Assembly: GCA_050950025.1 (NCBI GenBank)
Contig: JBMNGW010000011.1
Span: forward strand, 1-64,000
Length of the DNA: 64,000 nt
Source of the DNA: JBMNGW01 sp050950025
GTDB lineage: Bacteria > Spirochaetota > Spirochaetia > Sphaerochaetales > Sphaerochaetaceae
Direction: 5' to 3'
Shown here: piece by piece, positions 27,018 through 36,598 of the stretch
How the letters are laid out: the number at the start of each line of letters is the position of its first letter
Numbering within the stretch: the first letter of the stretch is position 1
Program-made: the position numbers and the translations under genes
The notes under the pieces: model-generated
What the model was told of the DNA's origin: nothing
Seen by the model: only the letters and a program-made list of their open reading frames with translations
Database searches by the model: none

Positions 27018-27912
27018 CGTTTTTCCTTCCATGGGGGTGGGATTGCTCATATACCGCCCGTAACCGCTTTTGCGTCACATGGGTATATATTTGAGTTGTG
27101 GCAATGGAGGAGTGCCCCAACAGCTGCTGCACCAACCTAATTCCGGCATCATTGTCCAACAGATGCGTGGCAAAACTGTGGCGCAGCATATGGGGAGTAA
27201 ATTGGCCCTCCAAAGCCAACGTCACCCGAGCTTTCTCAAAGATACTATGTAGCGACGATGCCGACAACCGCTTACCCTGCTTTCCCACAAAAAGGGCGTC
27301 TGTGGTATGGTTCAAAAGCATACGCTGGGCGATATAGCGCTCCAATAACGTCGTTGTAGCGGGCGTTAAAAAGAGATAACGCTCCTTATTTCCTTTACCG
27401 ACGACTAGGATGCGCATCGATTGTAAATCAACATCTTTAATATTAATGCTCAGTAGCTCTGCTAAGCGGCAGCCACTGCTGTAAAAAAGATGAAAGATGG
27501 TGACATCGCGCAGAGAATAAAAATCGACAATGGGTAAACTAAGCACCCGCAAAATCGTCTCTTTATCGACTAAGCGCGGTAATCGACGATATCGAGAAGT
27601 GCTTTGAATGGTGGCAAAGGGATCGGCTTCTATCTTTCCCCGTTTTACCAAATAGCGGTACAATCCCCGCAGGCTTGAAAGCTTTCGGTTAATCGTGGGT
27701 GCAACATACGAAAAACCTCTCATTAACTGAGCCACATATCTTGATGCAAGGTGGCGATCAACTGCAGTAAGTTCCACATTGTCCTGTTGAAGAAAATCGG
27801 CATACTCGTGCAAATCAGTGCCATAAGCGGTAATGGTAGCCAGCGAGAGGCCCCGCACTTCTTGTAAGTACTGCATATAACGCTCTATTGTGCTGCGGTT
27901 TATCTCATCCAT
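26980..27912 (-). CDS. xerC: Tyrosine recombinase XerC (CodV-like)
   Basis: This 310-residue protein has an N-terminal SAM-like core-binding domain and a catalytic domain with Arg in SSGCRLAELLSI, Lys in VVGKGNKERYLF, HxLRH (PHMLRHSFATHLLD), His in LLGHSSIATTQ and Tyr in IYTHVTQKRLR. It should resolve chromosome dimers at dif together with a partner. I call it XerC because the xerC-hslV-hslU order matches codV-clpQ-clpY of Firmicutes. The ATG at 27912 is preferred to a TTG six bases upstream. Confidence 0.88.
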   Translation of the reverse strand: MDEINRSTIERYMQYLQEVRGLSLATITAYGTDLHEYADFLQQDNVELTAVDRHLASRYVAQLMRGFSYVAPTINRKLSSLRGLYRYLVKRGKIEADPFATIQSTSRYRRLPRLVDKETILRVLSLPIVDFYSLRDVTIFHLFYSSGCRLAELLSINIKDVDLQSMRILVVGKGNKERYLFLTPATTTLLERYIAQRMLLNHTTDALFVGKQGKRLSASSLHSIFEKARVTLALEGQFTPHMLRHSFATHLLDNDAGIRLVQQLLGHSSIATTQIYTHVTQKRLRAVYEQSHPHGRKNDGDKRNNNSRSS

Positions 27913-27918
27913 CGGCAA

Positions 27919-28719
27919 TCAGTATACCACGGGCAATCGAGAGAACTCAATGATAGGAGCCCCGTCAAGAACCAATTGATGGTTACCGCTGCAAGGAAAT
28001 CCTCCTTGATGCACAGCAACTTCTTTGCCTAATTCCAAAGCCCACAGAGCCGTTTGGTAGGCAGCACCGTACATTGAAGCCTCAATAACGACAACTTCGT
28101 GACACAATGCGGCAATTAGGTAGTTGCGTTTGGGATACAGATGAATTAAAGAAGGATCAAATGGGAAAGCCGCACTAATAAAAACTCCCCCCTTTTTTAA
28201 AAAAGAGGTTACCGTTTTTTGCTCCATAGCGTGTATCTGCTCAATACCGCCCCCTAATACAGCAAACGCTTTGCCCCCTTGGCTAAAAGAGCCTCTGTAG
28301 GCATGTTGATCAATAGCCTTAGAAAAGCCGGCAATAACGGCGATATCATTATCAGCACACCACAATCCCAAATCAAAAGCAGCTTGCATGCTATTGCTCG
28401 TTGCCCTATTTGAACCAATAATAGCCATCATTAGGTGATTCAGATCACCTTCTCCTTTGAGCATAAGGACTAAAGGGGCCCATGGAGCCTCTTTCAAATA
28501 GGGAGGATACCCATCATCAAATATACTTATATAGGTACAGCGCCCTGATTGAGCGTGCTGCACAAAGCTTTCATAACGATGGAGCAACAGATCTTTTTGC
28601 TTTGAATACGTGGCAAATAGAGCCGAAATGGAAAGCGGAGTGCAATACAGCGCATAGCGCTGTTGACTATTAAGATGGTCTAACAGTTCAACTGCCAGCA
28701 ATCGATACAGGTCTTGCAT
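27919..28719 (-). CDS. dprA: DNA-processing protein DprA (Smf)
   Basis: This 266-residue protein has the Rossmann-like DprA fold: DDGYPPYLKEAPWAPLVLMLKG, IIGSNRATSNSMQAAFDLG, VIAGFSKAIDQHAYRGSF, FAVLGGGIEQIH, SAAFPFDPSLIHLYPKRN and ALELGKEVAVHQGG. DprA loads RecA on incoming single-stranded DNA during transformation. The usual YGSR/GLA motifs are altered (IGSNR, GFSKAID), and the C-terminal winged helix is absent. The start at 28719 (MQDLYRLLAVELL) comes 25 bp after the xerD stop. It lies between two tyrosine recombinase genes. Confidence 0.85.
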   Translation of the reverse strand: MQDLYRLLAVELLDHLNSQQRYALYCTPLSISALFATYSKQKDLLLHRYESFVQHAQSGRCTYISIFDDGYPPYLKEAPWAPLVLMLKGEGDLNHLMMAIIGSNRATSNSMQAAFDLGLWCADNDIAVIAGFSKAIDQHAYRGSFSQGGKAFAVLGGGIEQIHAMEQKTVTSFLKKGGVFISAAFPFDPSLIHLYPKRNYLIAALCHEVVVIEASMYGAAYQTALWALELGKEVAVHQGGFPCSGNHQLVLDGAPIIEFSRLPVVY

Positions 28720-28744
28720 ATCTAACAGACCTACCGCTCTACGA

Positions 28745-29641
28745 TTATACTTCGTCGGCCTCTCCCAACGGATGATGGGCACGGAAGGCCTGCTGAACAT
28801 CCTCTGTATCACTGTGCGTATATATTTGAGTCGTTCTAATGTCACTGTGGCCCAAAAGCTCCTGAACTGAGCGTAAATCGGCTCCACCGCGCAGCAAATG
28901 CGAAGCGTACGAGTGACGTAGCGAGTGGACTTTCCCTTCCAATTGAGCTTTTTGGGCATGCTCTTTAAAACGTTTCCACACTTGGGCTCGGCTGAGCATT
29001 TGGCCTCGGCGTCCCACAAAAAGGTGCTTTTGATGGATATGTGTTCCCACTAGCTCATCGCGCGCTTGTTGTACGTAGCGCTCAACGGCTGCCAGTGCCA
29101 CTTCTCCTACCGGTACAATGCGCTGTTTGTCCCCTTTGCCAATAATAGTAAGGCTTTTACTAGGCCAATGAATATCGCCCAAACGAAGATTAATTAGTTC
29201 ACTTACCCGCAATCCACACGAATAGGTCAACTCCAGCATGGCATAATCTCGAATTCCCAACGCTTGGGTCGTATCAATATGTTCAAAGAGGGCTTTAATT
29301 TCAGCATCGGAAAAGCTTTTGGGCAGTTTTTGCACAATTTTGGGTGCATCAATAACAGAAGTGGGGTTATCGGTCCTTTTCTCAGAAGCAATCAGATAGG
29401 TGTGAAAAGAGCGCAATGTGCTTAGGATTTTAGCAAGAGTGCGACTGCTTACCTGTGCACCCCGTTGAAGTAAATAATTTTCAACATCGGTTGGGCTAGC
29501 TGTGTGAATTAGACAATCATGCTGTTTAAGATACGCCATCCACTTTTCAATTTCTTGAGAGTACAGGGCTATTGTGGAGGCACTTAGACGCCTGGAGACT
29601 GCCAGGTAATTTAAGTAATCTTCAATAAAAGTGCGCTCCAT
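28745..29641 (-). CDS. xerD: Tyrosine recombinase XerD
   Basis: This 298-residue site-specific recombinase has an N-terminal SAM-like domain (FIEDYLNYLAVSRRLSASTI) and catalytic residues Arg in YSCGLRVSELINLRL, Lys in IIGKGDKQRIVPV, HSLRHSYASHLL, LLGHSDIRTTQ and the nucleophile Tyr in IYTHSDTEDV. It probably pairs with the xerC product at dif. The ATG follows TAGGAG, formed by the ftsZ stop. The XerC/XerD naming of the two paralogues is by context and resemblance only. Confidence 0.85.
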   Translation of the reverse strand: MERTFIEDYLNYLAVSRRLSASTIALYSQEIEKWMAYLKQHDCLIHTASPTDVENYLLQRGAQVSSRTLAKILSTLRSFHTYLIASEKRTDNPTSVIDAPKIVQKLPKSFSDAEIKALFEHIDTTQALGIRDYAMLELTYSCGLRVSELINLRLGDIHWPSKSLTIIGKGDKQRIVPVGEVALAAVERYVQQARDELVGTHIHQKHLFVGRRGQMLSRAQVWKRFKEHAQKAQLEGKVHSLRHSYASHLLRGGADLRSVQELLGHSDIRTTQIYTHSDTEDVQQAFRAHHPLGEADEV

Positions 29642-29646
29642 AGCTC

Positions 29647-30861
29647 CTAGGAGTCCTCTTCCTCCTCCCGTTGGTAGCGTAAAACAGCGGGAAAGCTGTA
29701 GTCATTCGATTGTTGGCGGTTGCCAAGTTGCTGTTGCAAATCTTGCCACCTGTTAACCGTAATAATGTCTTGGTCGTCAGAGCGCTCTTCAGAACGCCTA
29801 TTAGGCTCATGTTGGGCAAATGCCGGTCCTTCCATTCTTCTTTTGCGCTGCAAAAAAGCCCCTTCTTGTTCAGCGTAATCCTCATCTTTGGCAGCAAAGC
29901 CTGTAGCAACCACGGTGACTTTGATTTTGTCCCCCAGTTCGGGATTATACGCTTGGCCGGCTATAATCAAAGCATCGTCGGCACAGTTTTCTGTAATCAG
30001 CTCAACAACATCTTGATACTCTTGCAACGTCAGTCCATCACCTCCGGCCAAATTGACTAAAACCGATTTGGCTCCATCGATGGTGGCATTCTCTAAAAGC
30101 GGGTTGTTTATGGCAGAACGGGCAGCATCAACAGCTCTGTTGGTCCCCTCTCCTATTCCGATGCCCATCAAAGCATCCCCTTTGCCTTTCATCACAGTTC
30201 TGACATCGGCAAAGTCGATATTTATTTCACCCGGCTCAGTAATCAGTTCACTGATTCCCTGCACTCCTTGGCGCAATACATCGTCGGCTAACAGGAAAGC
30301 TTTTTTAATGGGGGTATTATTCTCAACGACTTTCAGCAAATATTGGTTCGGAATAAGAATGAGTGTATCGACGTGCTTGCGAAGTTTTTCAATCCCCGCT
30401 AAAGCCAGTTGCAGTTTCTTTTTCCCTTCAAAAGCGAAAGGTGTGGTAACAACTGCCACAGTCAAAGCATTGGTTTCACGGGCTACTTCGGCAATCACTG
30501 AAGCGCCTCCAGTTCCTGTCCCTCCTCCCATACCGGCAGTAATGAATACCATGTCGGTTCCCGTCAACAGCTTTTTAATCTCTTCTTTGGACTCTTGAGC
30601 AGCTTTTTCACCTACTTCTGGCACACCCCCAGCCCCCAACCCACCGGTCAACTGCTTGCCTAACGGAAGGCGGATATGAGCATTAGAACGCTGCAGGGCC
30701 TGGATATCGGTATTCATGGCGACAAATGTCACTTTTTTTAGTCCGCTAGCTATCATTCTGTTTACGGCATTGCCTCCGGCTCCACCGACTCCCACAACTT
30801 TTATATCGGTTGGGGGAGTTTGTTCATTTTGCAGCAGATCTTCAAGCATATCAAAATCCAT
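29647..30861 (-). CDS. ftsZ: Cell-division GTPase FtsZ
   Basis: FtsZ polymerises into the Z ring. The 404-residue tubulin homologue has IKVVGVGGAGGNAVNRMI, NTDIQALQ, the tubulin signature ITAGMGGGTGTGGASV, the T7 loop NIDFADVRTVMKGKGDALMG, a variable acidic/Gln-rich tail and a C-terminal RYQREEEEDS. The start at 30861 (MDFDMLED) has AAGGAG seven bases upstream. The earlier ATG overlapping the ftsA stop does not fit as well. Gene order ftsQ-ftsA-ftsZ is canonical. Confidence 0.97.
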   Translation of the reverse strand: MDFDMLEDLLQNEQTPPTDIKVVGVGGAGGNAVNRMIASGLKKVTFVAMNTDIQALQRSNAHIRLPLGKQLTGGLGAGGVPEVGEKAAQESKEEIKKLLTGTDMVFITAGMGGGTGTGGASVIAEVARETNALTVAVVTTPFAFEGKKKLQLALAGIEKLRKHVDTLILIPNQYLLKVVENNTPIKKAFLLADDVLRQGVQGISELITEPGEINIDFADVRTVMKGKGDALMGIGIGEGTNRAVDAARSAINNPLLENATIDGAKSVLVNLAGGDGLTLQEYQDVVELITENCADDALIIAGQAYNPELGDKIKVTVVATGFAAKDEDYAEQEGAFLQRKRRMEGPAFAQHEPNRRSEERSDDQDIITVNRWQDLQQQLGNRQQSNDYSFPAVLRYQREEEEDS

Positions 30862-30882
30862 CAGCAGCTCCTTGCTCCACAT

Positions 30883-32109
30883 TTAAAAAATGGTCCGAAA
30901 AAATCCTTTTACTTTTTTACCGACTTTACGCGATGACTTTGCCCGTTCCGATTTATTTCTAGGGCTTGAAGCTTGATCGCGTATCCGCTTGGCTTCAGTC
31001 ATTACTAATCCCAAGACAGTTGAATAGCGGGGGTTAATAAAAGAGCGATCCAATCCCGCTAAGGCTTCGGGAAAGCCGATGCGAGCCGGCAAACGGAAAA
31101 TCTCACTTGCCAACTCGGGAGCTCCGCTTAGTAAAGAGCCTCCCCCTATGAGCACCACTCCACCGCCAAATGAACCGTGAATTTGCTTTTTTTCCAGTTC
31201 GACTTGCAAAAGCGAGAAAATTTCAGCCATCCTCGGCTCAATAATTTTACTCAACTCTTTTTTGGGCATCTTAATGGAAGGCATTCCGCCAACTGCCGGA
31301 ATAATTAACGACTCATCTGAGCGGACTGAAGGAATATGGCAGTTTCCCGCTTCACATTTAATCTGCTCGGCAATTATTTTAGGCTTATTCAATAGATAAG
31401 CGATATCGTTGGTTACGTGGATTCCTCCCAGATTCACCCCGCCTGTAAAAATAGGGGCACCGTTGGAGTAGACAATCATATTCGTTGTCCCTCCGCCCAT
31501 GTTTATCAAAAGAGTTCCCATCTCTTTCTCTTCTTGGCTGACTACCGCCTCAGCATCGGCTATTTGCTGAGCTACTAAGCGTTGAACTTGGTAGCCTGCT
31601 CGTTGGATACATTTACGCTGTATTTGGCACATGGAAGAAGAAGCAGTGACAATGAGCACCTTGCTCTCCAACCGATGCCCAAGCATATCGATGGGATCTT
31701 TAATTCCGTCTCTGCCGTCCACACGAAAGTCTTGCACAAGAGTGTGTAAAATCTCCCTATCCAAGGGCATCTCAAATGCACGAGCTACTTCAAGAGAACG
31801 AAAGATATCTTCACGACGAATCTCTTGGTCTTTGGCATTGATGCCTACGACACCTTGGGAGGCCAACCCTTCGATATGGCTCCCCCCCACTCCAATAATA
31901 ATACTCTGAATTGAAGAGCCGGCTTGGCGCTCAGCTTCGTTAATGACTGTGGTGATACTTTTAATCGTCTGCTCAATATTGACGATACTGCCACCACGCA
32001 CCCCTTCAGAAGGCGATTCACACATGCTGTCAATCATGACGGACCCGTCAGGACCCACTGTACCAATAACAGCGCGTACCCAGGAACTACCAATATCCAG
32101 ACCCATCAT
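30883..32109 (-). CDS. ftsA: Cell-division actin-like protein FtsA
   Basis: This is a 408-residue actin-fold ATPase that ties FtsZ to the membrane. It has GLDIGSSWVRAVIGTVG (phosphate 1), domain 1C (SHIEGLASQGVVGINA), TLLINMGGGTTNMIVYSNG (phosphate 2), IVLIGGGSLLSGAPELA-like VVLIGGGSLLSGAPELA, and the amphipathic C-terminal KVGKKVKGFFRTIF membrane helix. I chose the ATG at 32109, where AGGA lies just upstream; a GTG 18 bases earlier is the alternative. Confidence 0.95.
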   Translation of the reverse strand: MMGLDIGSSWVRAVIGTVGPDGSVMIDSMCESPSEGVRGGSIVNIEQTIKSITTVINEAERQAGSSIQSIIIGVGGSHIEGLASQGVVGINAKDQEIRREDIFRSLEVARAFEMPLDREILHTLVQDFRVDGRDGIKDPIDMLGHRLESKVLIVTASSSMCQIQRKCIQRAGYQVQRLVAQQIADAEAVVSQEEKEMGTLLINMGGGTTNMIVYSNGAPIFTGGVNLGGIHVTNDIAYLLNKPKIIAEQIKCEAGNCHIPSVRSDESLIIPAVGGMPSIKMPKKELSKIIEPRMAEIFSLLQVELEKKQIHGSFGGGVVLIGGGSLLSGAPELASEIFRLPARIGFPEALAGLDRSFINPRYSTVLGLVMTEAKRIRDQASSPRNKSERAKSSRKVGKKVKGFFRTIF

Positions 32110-32141
32110 GATCCTGTCAGAACCCACCGCAAACCTCCGAT

Positions 32142-33014
32142 TCAGAGCCTCTTGACTAACGATTGAGCATACAAATCATATCGTAACTGCTTCATTAGGG
32201 CAATATTACGAGTTCCTGAATGCTCATAGTCGAGTTTAATCAATTGGAGGGCATCCTGCAACCTCTGTTGGTCGACCACTTGGCGCACTGAAAGCCTGCT
32301 ATGGTAAGCCGGCAACACCAATTCCATATGGCCAAACCCCTCTTTGGTACTTTGGTAGTAGCGCATTTCTTTGACGATTGAGTACCGCTTTTGTTCATCC
32401 CATCCTAATAGATGGGCTAAGTGGATTGCTTCTTTAAGCCCTTCATCCACCCCGTATTTAATCATATGTTCTGCATACGAGTCTAAAACAGTAATAGCAG
32501 GCACTTGGGCGCTAAACAAAGATACTTGGTCGGCAGTGATACGAACAAGATTCCCCTCGTCGTAAAGGTAATAGGAAGTAGCAGCAAAATCTTCTTGTTC
32601 TCCTATAAGCAAAGCTTGTGGTTCAATGAGGGTCAATTGAACATCAAGAGTTGAAAAACTGGTCCGTTTAACAACAGCTTTTTTTATAATTCCTATCTGC
32701 TGCAATTCATGTTGCAAAGCTTTAGGTTTTGCACTGGCCAAAGAAGTCCCAATGTAGGGACGAGCAATCTGAATAGCTTGAGAGTCAACGGCAAAAGGAT
32801 GTTGCTCAATATTCATTTCAATCCGTTTAACATCAAAAAAGGGGATAAAACGGAGTGCATACCAAAAAAGGACTACTACGACCAAAGCTCCTATCCAAAG
32901 CCATTTTCTGCTAGGAACTTCGGGGTGTTGAACCAGTTTTAGTTGCGGCTCATTGTATGTGCTCTTGCTACGACAGCAATCGTAATCAAAGCCAACGCTA
33001 TAGGCATTATCCAT
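32142..33014 (-). CDS. ftsQ: Divisome protein FtsQ/DivIB
   Basis: This 290-residue bitopic membrane protein has a ~40-residue cytoplasmic head, one membrane helix (WIGALVVVVLFWYALRFI), a POTRA domain (VKRIEMNIEQHPFAVDSQ ... KKAVVKRTSFSTLDVQL) and a beta domain. FtsQ bridges early and late division proteins. The ATG follows AGGAGG and overlaps the ftsW stop by 8 bp. The sequence is diverged; position between ftsW and ftsA supports the call. Confidence 0.85.
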   Translation of the reverse strand: MDNAYSVGFDYDCCRSKSTYNEPQLKLVQHPEVPSRKWLWIGALVVVVLFWYALRFIPFFDVKRIEMNIEQHPFAVDSQAIQIARPYIGTSLASAKPKALQHELQQIGIIKKAVVKRTSFSTLDVQLTLIEPQALLIGEQEDFAATSYYLYDEGNLVRITADQVSLFSAQVPAITVLDSYAEHMIKYGVDEGLKEAIHLAHLLGWDEQKRYSIVKEMRYYQSTKEGFGHMELVLPAYHSRLSVRQVVDQQRLQDALQLIKLDYEHSGTRNIALMKQLRYDLYAQSLVKRL

Positions 33015-34170
33015 ACAGCACCTCCTGTTTTTCCACAGAAACTAATGCTTTGTACAACAGACCGCTTTGGGTGAGGACCATCAATAAATTAGTCCCGCCT
33101 TGGCTAAAAAAGGGGAGAACGATACCGGTTGGGGGTAACAAAGCACTGACAACAGCAATATTGACCAGAGCCTGCATAACAATCATAAACGTAAAGCCAA
33201 CACAAAGATAAAAAGCAAAGGCGTGGTCTTTTTTCCGATTGGCAAATGCAGTGTAAAAACCAAAAAATCCAAATGCCGCAAACAGGGCAAAAAGCACCAC
33301 CGTTCCTACTAATCCCATCTCTTCGGCATAGGAAGCAAAAATAAAGTCGCTGTGAACTTCGGGAATAATGCCTAATTTATAGACCCCTTTGCCCAATCCT
33401 TTACCAAAAAAACGCCCCTCACTAATTGCCCTAAGCCCATTTTGGACTTGCCAATTAATACCTTGCGGATCGGCTGAGGGGTAGAAAAAACTCAACAGCC
33501 GCTTAATGCGATAACTTTCACTGAGCATGAACAGTAGGCCGATTGCTGCAGAGGCAACTCCAAACAAAGCAATATAACGGAAGGCAACATGGCCCAGCAA
33601 AAACATAACTAGCGAACCAAAAAGGACTAAAACAGTGGAAGAGTAATCTCTTTGGGCTAATACCAGCAACGCACTTAACGCTACAGCCACCAATGAGACA
33701 ACTGTTTTAGAACCGATGGTAGAATCAGAAGCATTGATGCGGGCTAAAAAAAGAATAAGAGTAACTTTCAAGACTTCTGAAGGTTGAAAAGAGGGCAAAG
33801 GACCTAAGGTCAACCAGCGGCGAGCTCCAAATTTTGCCACCCCAAAAGGACCAATCAGCGTTAAAAGCATCAATACCAGGGCCCCAAAAAAAGCGAGGGG
33901 AATAAGAGAGTAAATCAACTCCATCGAAAGAAACTGAATAGAGAAAAAGATAAGAGCTCCTGCCAATGCAAAAAGAGCTTGCCTGCTTACATAGTAGGAG
34001 GCAGGTAAGTGCAATCGTAGAGCCTCATCATAACTTGCCGAATACAGACTCACTAAGCCCAAAGCCGTCAAACTAAGGACAATCAGTAAAAACAAGAAGC
34101 TACGGTAGGCAGGCTTTGTACTTTGAGGTATGCGATAGATAGAAGAATAGGATGCATACGTTTCGTCCAA
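33007..34170 (-). CDS. ftsW: SEDS peptidoglycan glycosyltransferase FtsW
   Basis: This is a 387-residue polytopic SEDS protein with about ten membrane helices that polymerises lipid II at the septum with FtsI. Motifs: LGLVSLYSASYDEA, GARRWLTLGPLPSFQPSEVLKV (RWL...QPSE hallmark), QRDYSSTVLVLFGSLVMF, NGLRAISEGRFFGKGLGKGVYKLG, PEVHSDFIFASYAEEMGLVG and LLPPTGIVLPFFSQGGTNLL. The start is TTG at 34170 with AGGAGGAG upstream. It sits 20 bp after mraY. Confidence 0.95.
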   Translation of the reverse strand: MDETYASYSSIYRIPQSTKPAYRSFLFLLIVLSLTALGLVSLYSASYDEALRLHLPASYYVSRQALFALAGALIFFSIQFLSMELIYSLIPLAFFGALVLMLLTLIGPFGVAKFGARRWLTLGPLPSFQPSEVLKVTLILFLARINASDSTIGSKTVVSLVAVALSALLVLAQRDYSSTVLVLFGSLVMFLLGHVAFRYIALFGVASAAIGLLFMLSESYRIKRLLSFFYPSADPQGINWQVQNGLRAISEGRFFGKGLGKGVYKLGIIPEVHSDFIFASYAEEMGLVGTVVLFALFAAFGFFGFYTAFANRKKDHAFAFYLCVGFTFMIVMQALVNIAVVSALLPPTGIVLPFFSQGGTNLLMVLTQSGLLYKALVSVEKQEVLYG

Positions 34171-34190
34171 ACTGTCTCCTCCTCAGAGTC

Positions 34191-35225
34191 CTAACGGTAA
34201 GTAAGAAAAAACAACAAAGCGGACACAGCTGTGGCCACTGTGCTGAAAATCTGCATGCGAGTGACGATTTTCGTCTCCCCTTTCCCCTTTTTCTCATAAT
34301 GGTGATGCAAAGGAGCTAACAAAAAAATCTTTTTGCCAAAGAAGCGAATAGCAATAATCTGGATAAATGAAGAGAGCAATTCTGCCATAAAAACGGCACA
34401 CGCAACGACAATAGTCAGTTCTACTTTTAACAGAAGGGCACTGACTCCAATAAGTGCACCAACAGCATGACTGCCCGTATCACCCATAAATAGTTGTGCT
34501 TTAGGACAGTTGTACCACAAAAAAGCGAGCATCCCGCCGATAGCGGAAGCCGCAAGAATCAGTAGCGATGCTCCCCCTTCATAAATGGGGCTTTGAACAT
34601 GGAAGCGGTGAAATCCACCGGCAAACAGGGCGGCCAAAGCGGCAATCAGGGCTAAAGGGCTTAACGATACTTGGGCAACCAACCCATCCAATCCGTCGCT
34701 GATATTCACCGCATTAACAAAGCTCACCATATACAACAGAAAAATGATGGGATACCACAGCCCAATATTCCAGCTAACAGTTGGATTCCAAGGATGAACG
34801 ACAGTTGAAAGTTGCAAGGCAGAAAAATGAGACACTAGCCATAAAACCAATGCGGCAGCCAATACCTGCATTGCCAACTTGCGTGAAGTTTTTAGACCTA
34901 CAGGAGCTTTACGCACAAATTTGGCAATATCATCAAGTAAGCCAATAAGGGCAAATACCCAGCAGCTAATCAAAGGAATAAAAAGATACGGTTGATTGCT
35001 TTGACCAAAAATAAGGGCCGAGATAGTCATTCCTGATAAAAAGAAAAGGCCCCCCAAAGAAGGTGTTCCCTCTTTTAATTGATGAGATGAGGGGGTATCG
35101 GGATTAATGGGTTGATACACTTTGGCATGTTTCATCACTTTCAGATGAAGATACCCCAACAACATGGAGATCATCCAAGAAACTAAAAGAGCACCAAAAC
35201 TTACCGTTGCTAATTGCACACTCAT
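34191..35225 (-). CDS. mraY: Phospho-MurNAc-pentapeptide transferase MraY
   Basis: MraY makes lipid I on the inner membrane. The 344-residue, ~10-helix protein has TPSLGGLFFL, LLDDIAKFVRK, the catalytic Asp cluster NAVNISDGLDGLVA, FMGDTGSHAVGALIG and the HHH motif LAPLHHHYEKKG. The ATG at 35225 has GAGGAT upstream. It lies between murF and ftsW with very small gaps. Confidence 0.97.
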   Translation of the reverse strand: MSVQLATVSFGALLVSWMISMLLGYLHLKVMKHAKVYQPINPDTPSSHQLKEGTPSLGGLFFLSGMTISALIFGQSNQPYLFIPLISCWVFALIGLLDDIAKFVRKAPVGLKTSRKLAMQVLAAALVLWLVSHFSALQLSTVVHPWNPTVSWNIGLWYPIIFLLYMVSFVNAVNISDGLDGLVAQVSLSPLALIAALAALFAGGFHRFHVQSPIYEGGASLLILAASAIGGMLAFLWYNCPKAQLFMGDTGSHAVGALIGVSALLLKVELTIVVACAVFMAELLSSFIQIIAIRFFGKKIFLLAPLHHHYEKKGKGETKIVTRMQIFSTVATAVSALLFFLTYR

Positions 35226-35236
35226 CCATCCATCCT

Positions 35237-36598
35237 CTATAACGTTGAAACCAACGGTACCAACTGCTCCATTTGCATTGCCCGAGAGCCTTTTATCAAC
35301 ACCAAGTCTCCTTTTCTACTTTGAGTGGAGACCATATGGCTCAACTGCTCAGAATCGGTTGTATAAAAACAAGTCCTATCCAAACCAAGGCGCATCAACT
35401 CTTCTTTGGCACTGGCCATCTCTTGGCCATACAAATACAACGCATCAAGGCGATACGAAGATAGACGACGAGCCACTAACCTGTGGGCTTGTTCACTGTG
35501 ACTCCCTAGCTCTTTCATCGATCCTAACACCGCAACTTTTCGCCCTTTCCAAGGCAAGGCTCCCACATAATCGATGATGCTAAGTGTTGAATCATAGCTG
35601 GCGTTATACCAATCCTCTATCAGCGTAATGTCCCCTTGCACAACATTGCTTCGCCCCTGCACTGCCCGAAATTGTTCCAAGCCTTCACAAATAGCAGATA
35701 CACTGGCTCCCAATTGTTGGGCTGCTGTGATAGCTGCACAGGCATTGTGCAAATTGTGCTCACCTATCGCTTTTAGATGGATGTGTTCACCTTTGTAGCC
35801 GATAAGCCACCCATCTAAGCCTAAGTGGTGGTACGAATCGATTCCTTTTGTGGCCCCCAAGCCAAAACGGAGAGCCTCTATTCCTTGTTTTCGTTCAATA
35901 TATGCTGACCAGCGATCTGTGTTGCTTAAAAGCGCCGTTTTAATTGAGGGGTGGAACAACTTACCCTTTTCTTGGGCAATGTGCTTTTCACTCCCCAATG
36001 TTTTTAAATGGGCAGCTCCAATGCGCGTTATGATTCCCACCTGCGGCTGCCACATGCTCAGAAGGCTCTCCATCTCATTAGGACGATCAATGCCCATTTC
36101 AAAAAGGCCAAATTCTGTGGTTTCATCAATGTGTAATAACGAGATCGGCAGGCCAATAGTTGAATTGTAATTGCCCGGAGTTTTAGTCACAGTTCCCATT
36201 TGCTCAAGGATTGAACTGAGCATCTCTTTGGTTGTTGTTTTGCCCATTGAGCCGCTGATGCCAATTTTTTTCAGCTGCGAAAACCGTTGCACATGGTTGG
36301 TTGCTGCCCTTTGAAGAGCAGCTAGCGGATCGTCGACCACTATAAGGGGTTTTTGAGTAGGAAAAGAGCCTCTTTGCAGCTCCTTTTTGCTTACCACTGC
36401 GGCCACAGCACCTTTTGCAAAAGCATCTTTAACAAAATCGTGACCGTTGGCATGTTCCCCTGCCAAAGCAAAAAAGAGGGCTCCAGGTTTAATTGTGCGA
36501 CTGTCAACAGCAATTGAATCAATTAAGCAAGGAGGGCCTTTATGCAATAAAAAACCGCCGCAAAGATGGGCCATGTAGGTAGCCGATAGTGGTTTCAT
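35237..36598 (-). CDS. murF: UDP-MurNAc-tripeptide:D-Ala-D-Ala ligase MurF
   Basis: This 453-residue Mur ligase completes the UDP-MurNAc-pentapeptide. It has the N-domain IDSIAVDSRTIKPGALFFAL, P-loop GISGSMGKTTTKEMLSSIL, the central PGNYNSTIGLPISLL and FEMGIDRPNEMESLL, and the C-domain IEDWYNASYDSTLSIIDYV and VLGSMKELG. The start ATG follows GGAGG and overlaps the stop of the ftsL-like gene. MurE, MurD, MurC and Ddl are not in this cluster. Confidence 0.95.
   Translation of the reverse strand: MKPLSATYMAHLCGGFLLHKGPPCLIDSIAVDSRTIKPGALFFALAGEHANGHDFVKDAFAKGAVAAVVSKKELQRGSFPTQKPLIVVDDPLAALQRAATNHVQRFSQLKKIGISGSMGKTTTKEMLSSILEQMGTVTKTPGNYNSTIGLPISLLHIDETTEFGLFEMGIDRPNEMESLLSMWQPQVGIITRIGAAHLKTLGSEKHIAQEKGKLFHPSIKTALLSNTDRWSAYIERKQGIEALRFGLGATKGIDSYHHLGLDGWLIGYKGEHIHLKAIGEHNLHNACAAITAAQQLGASVSAICEGLEQFRAVQGRSNVVQGDITLIEDWYNASYDSTLSIIDYVGALPWKGRKVAVLGSMKELGSHSEQAHRLVARRLSSYRLDALYLYGQEMASAKEELMRLGLDRTCFYTTDSEQLSHMVSTQSRKGDLVLIKGSRAMQMEQLVPLVSTL

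Noticed and set aside
28720..29019. A 100-codon N-terminal extension of dprA
   Set aside because: It overlaps xerD in another frame. The DprA homology starts after the ATG at 28719.
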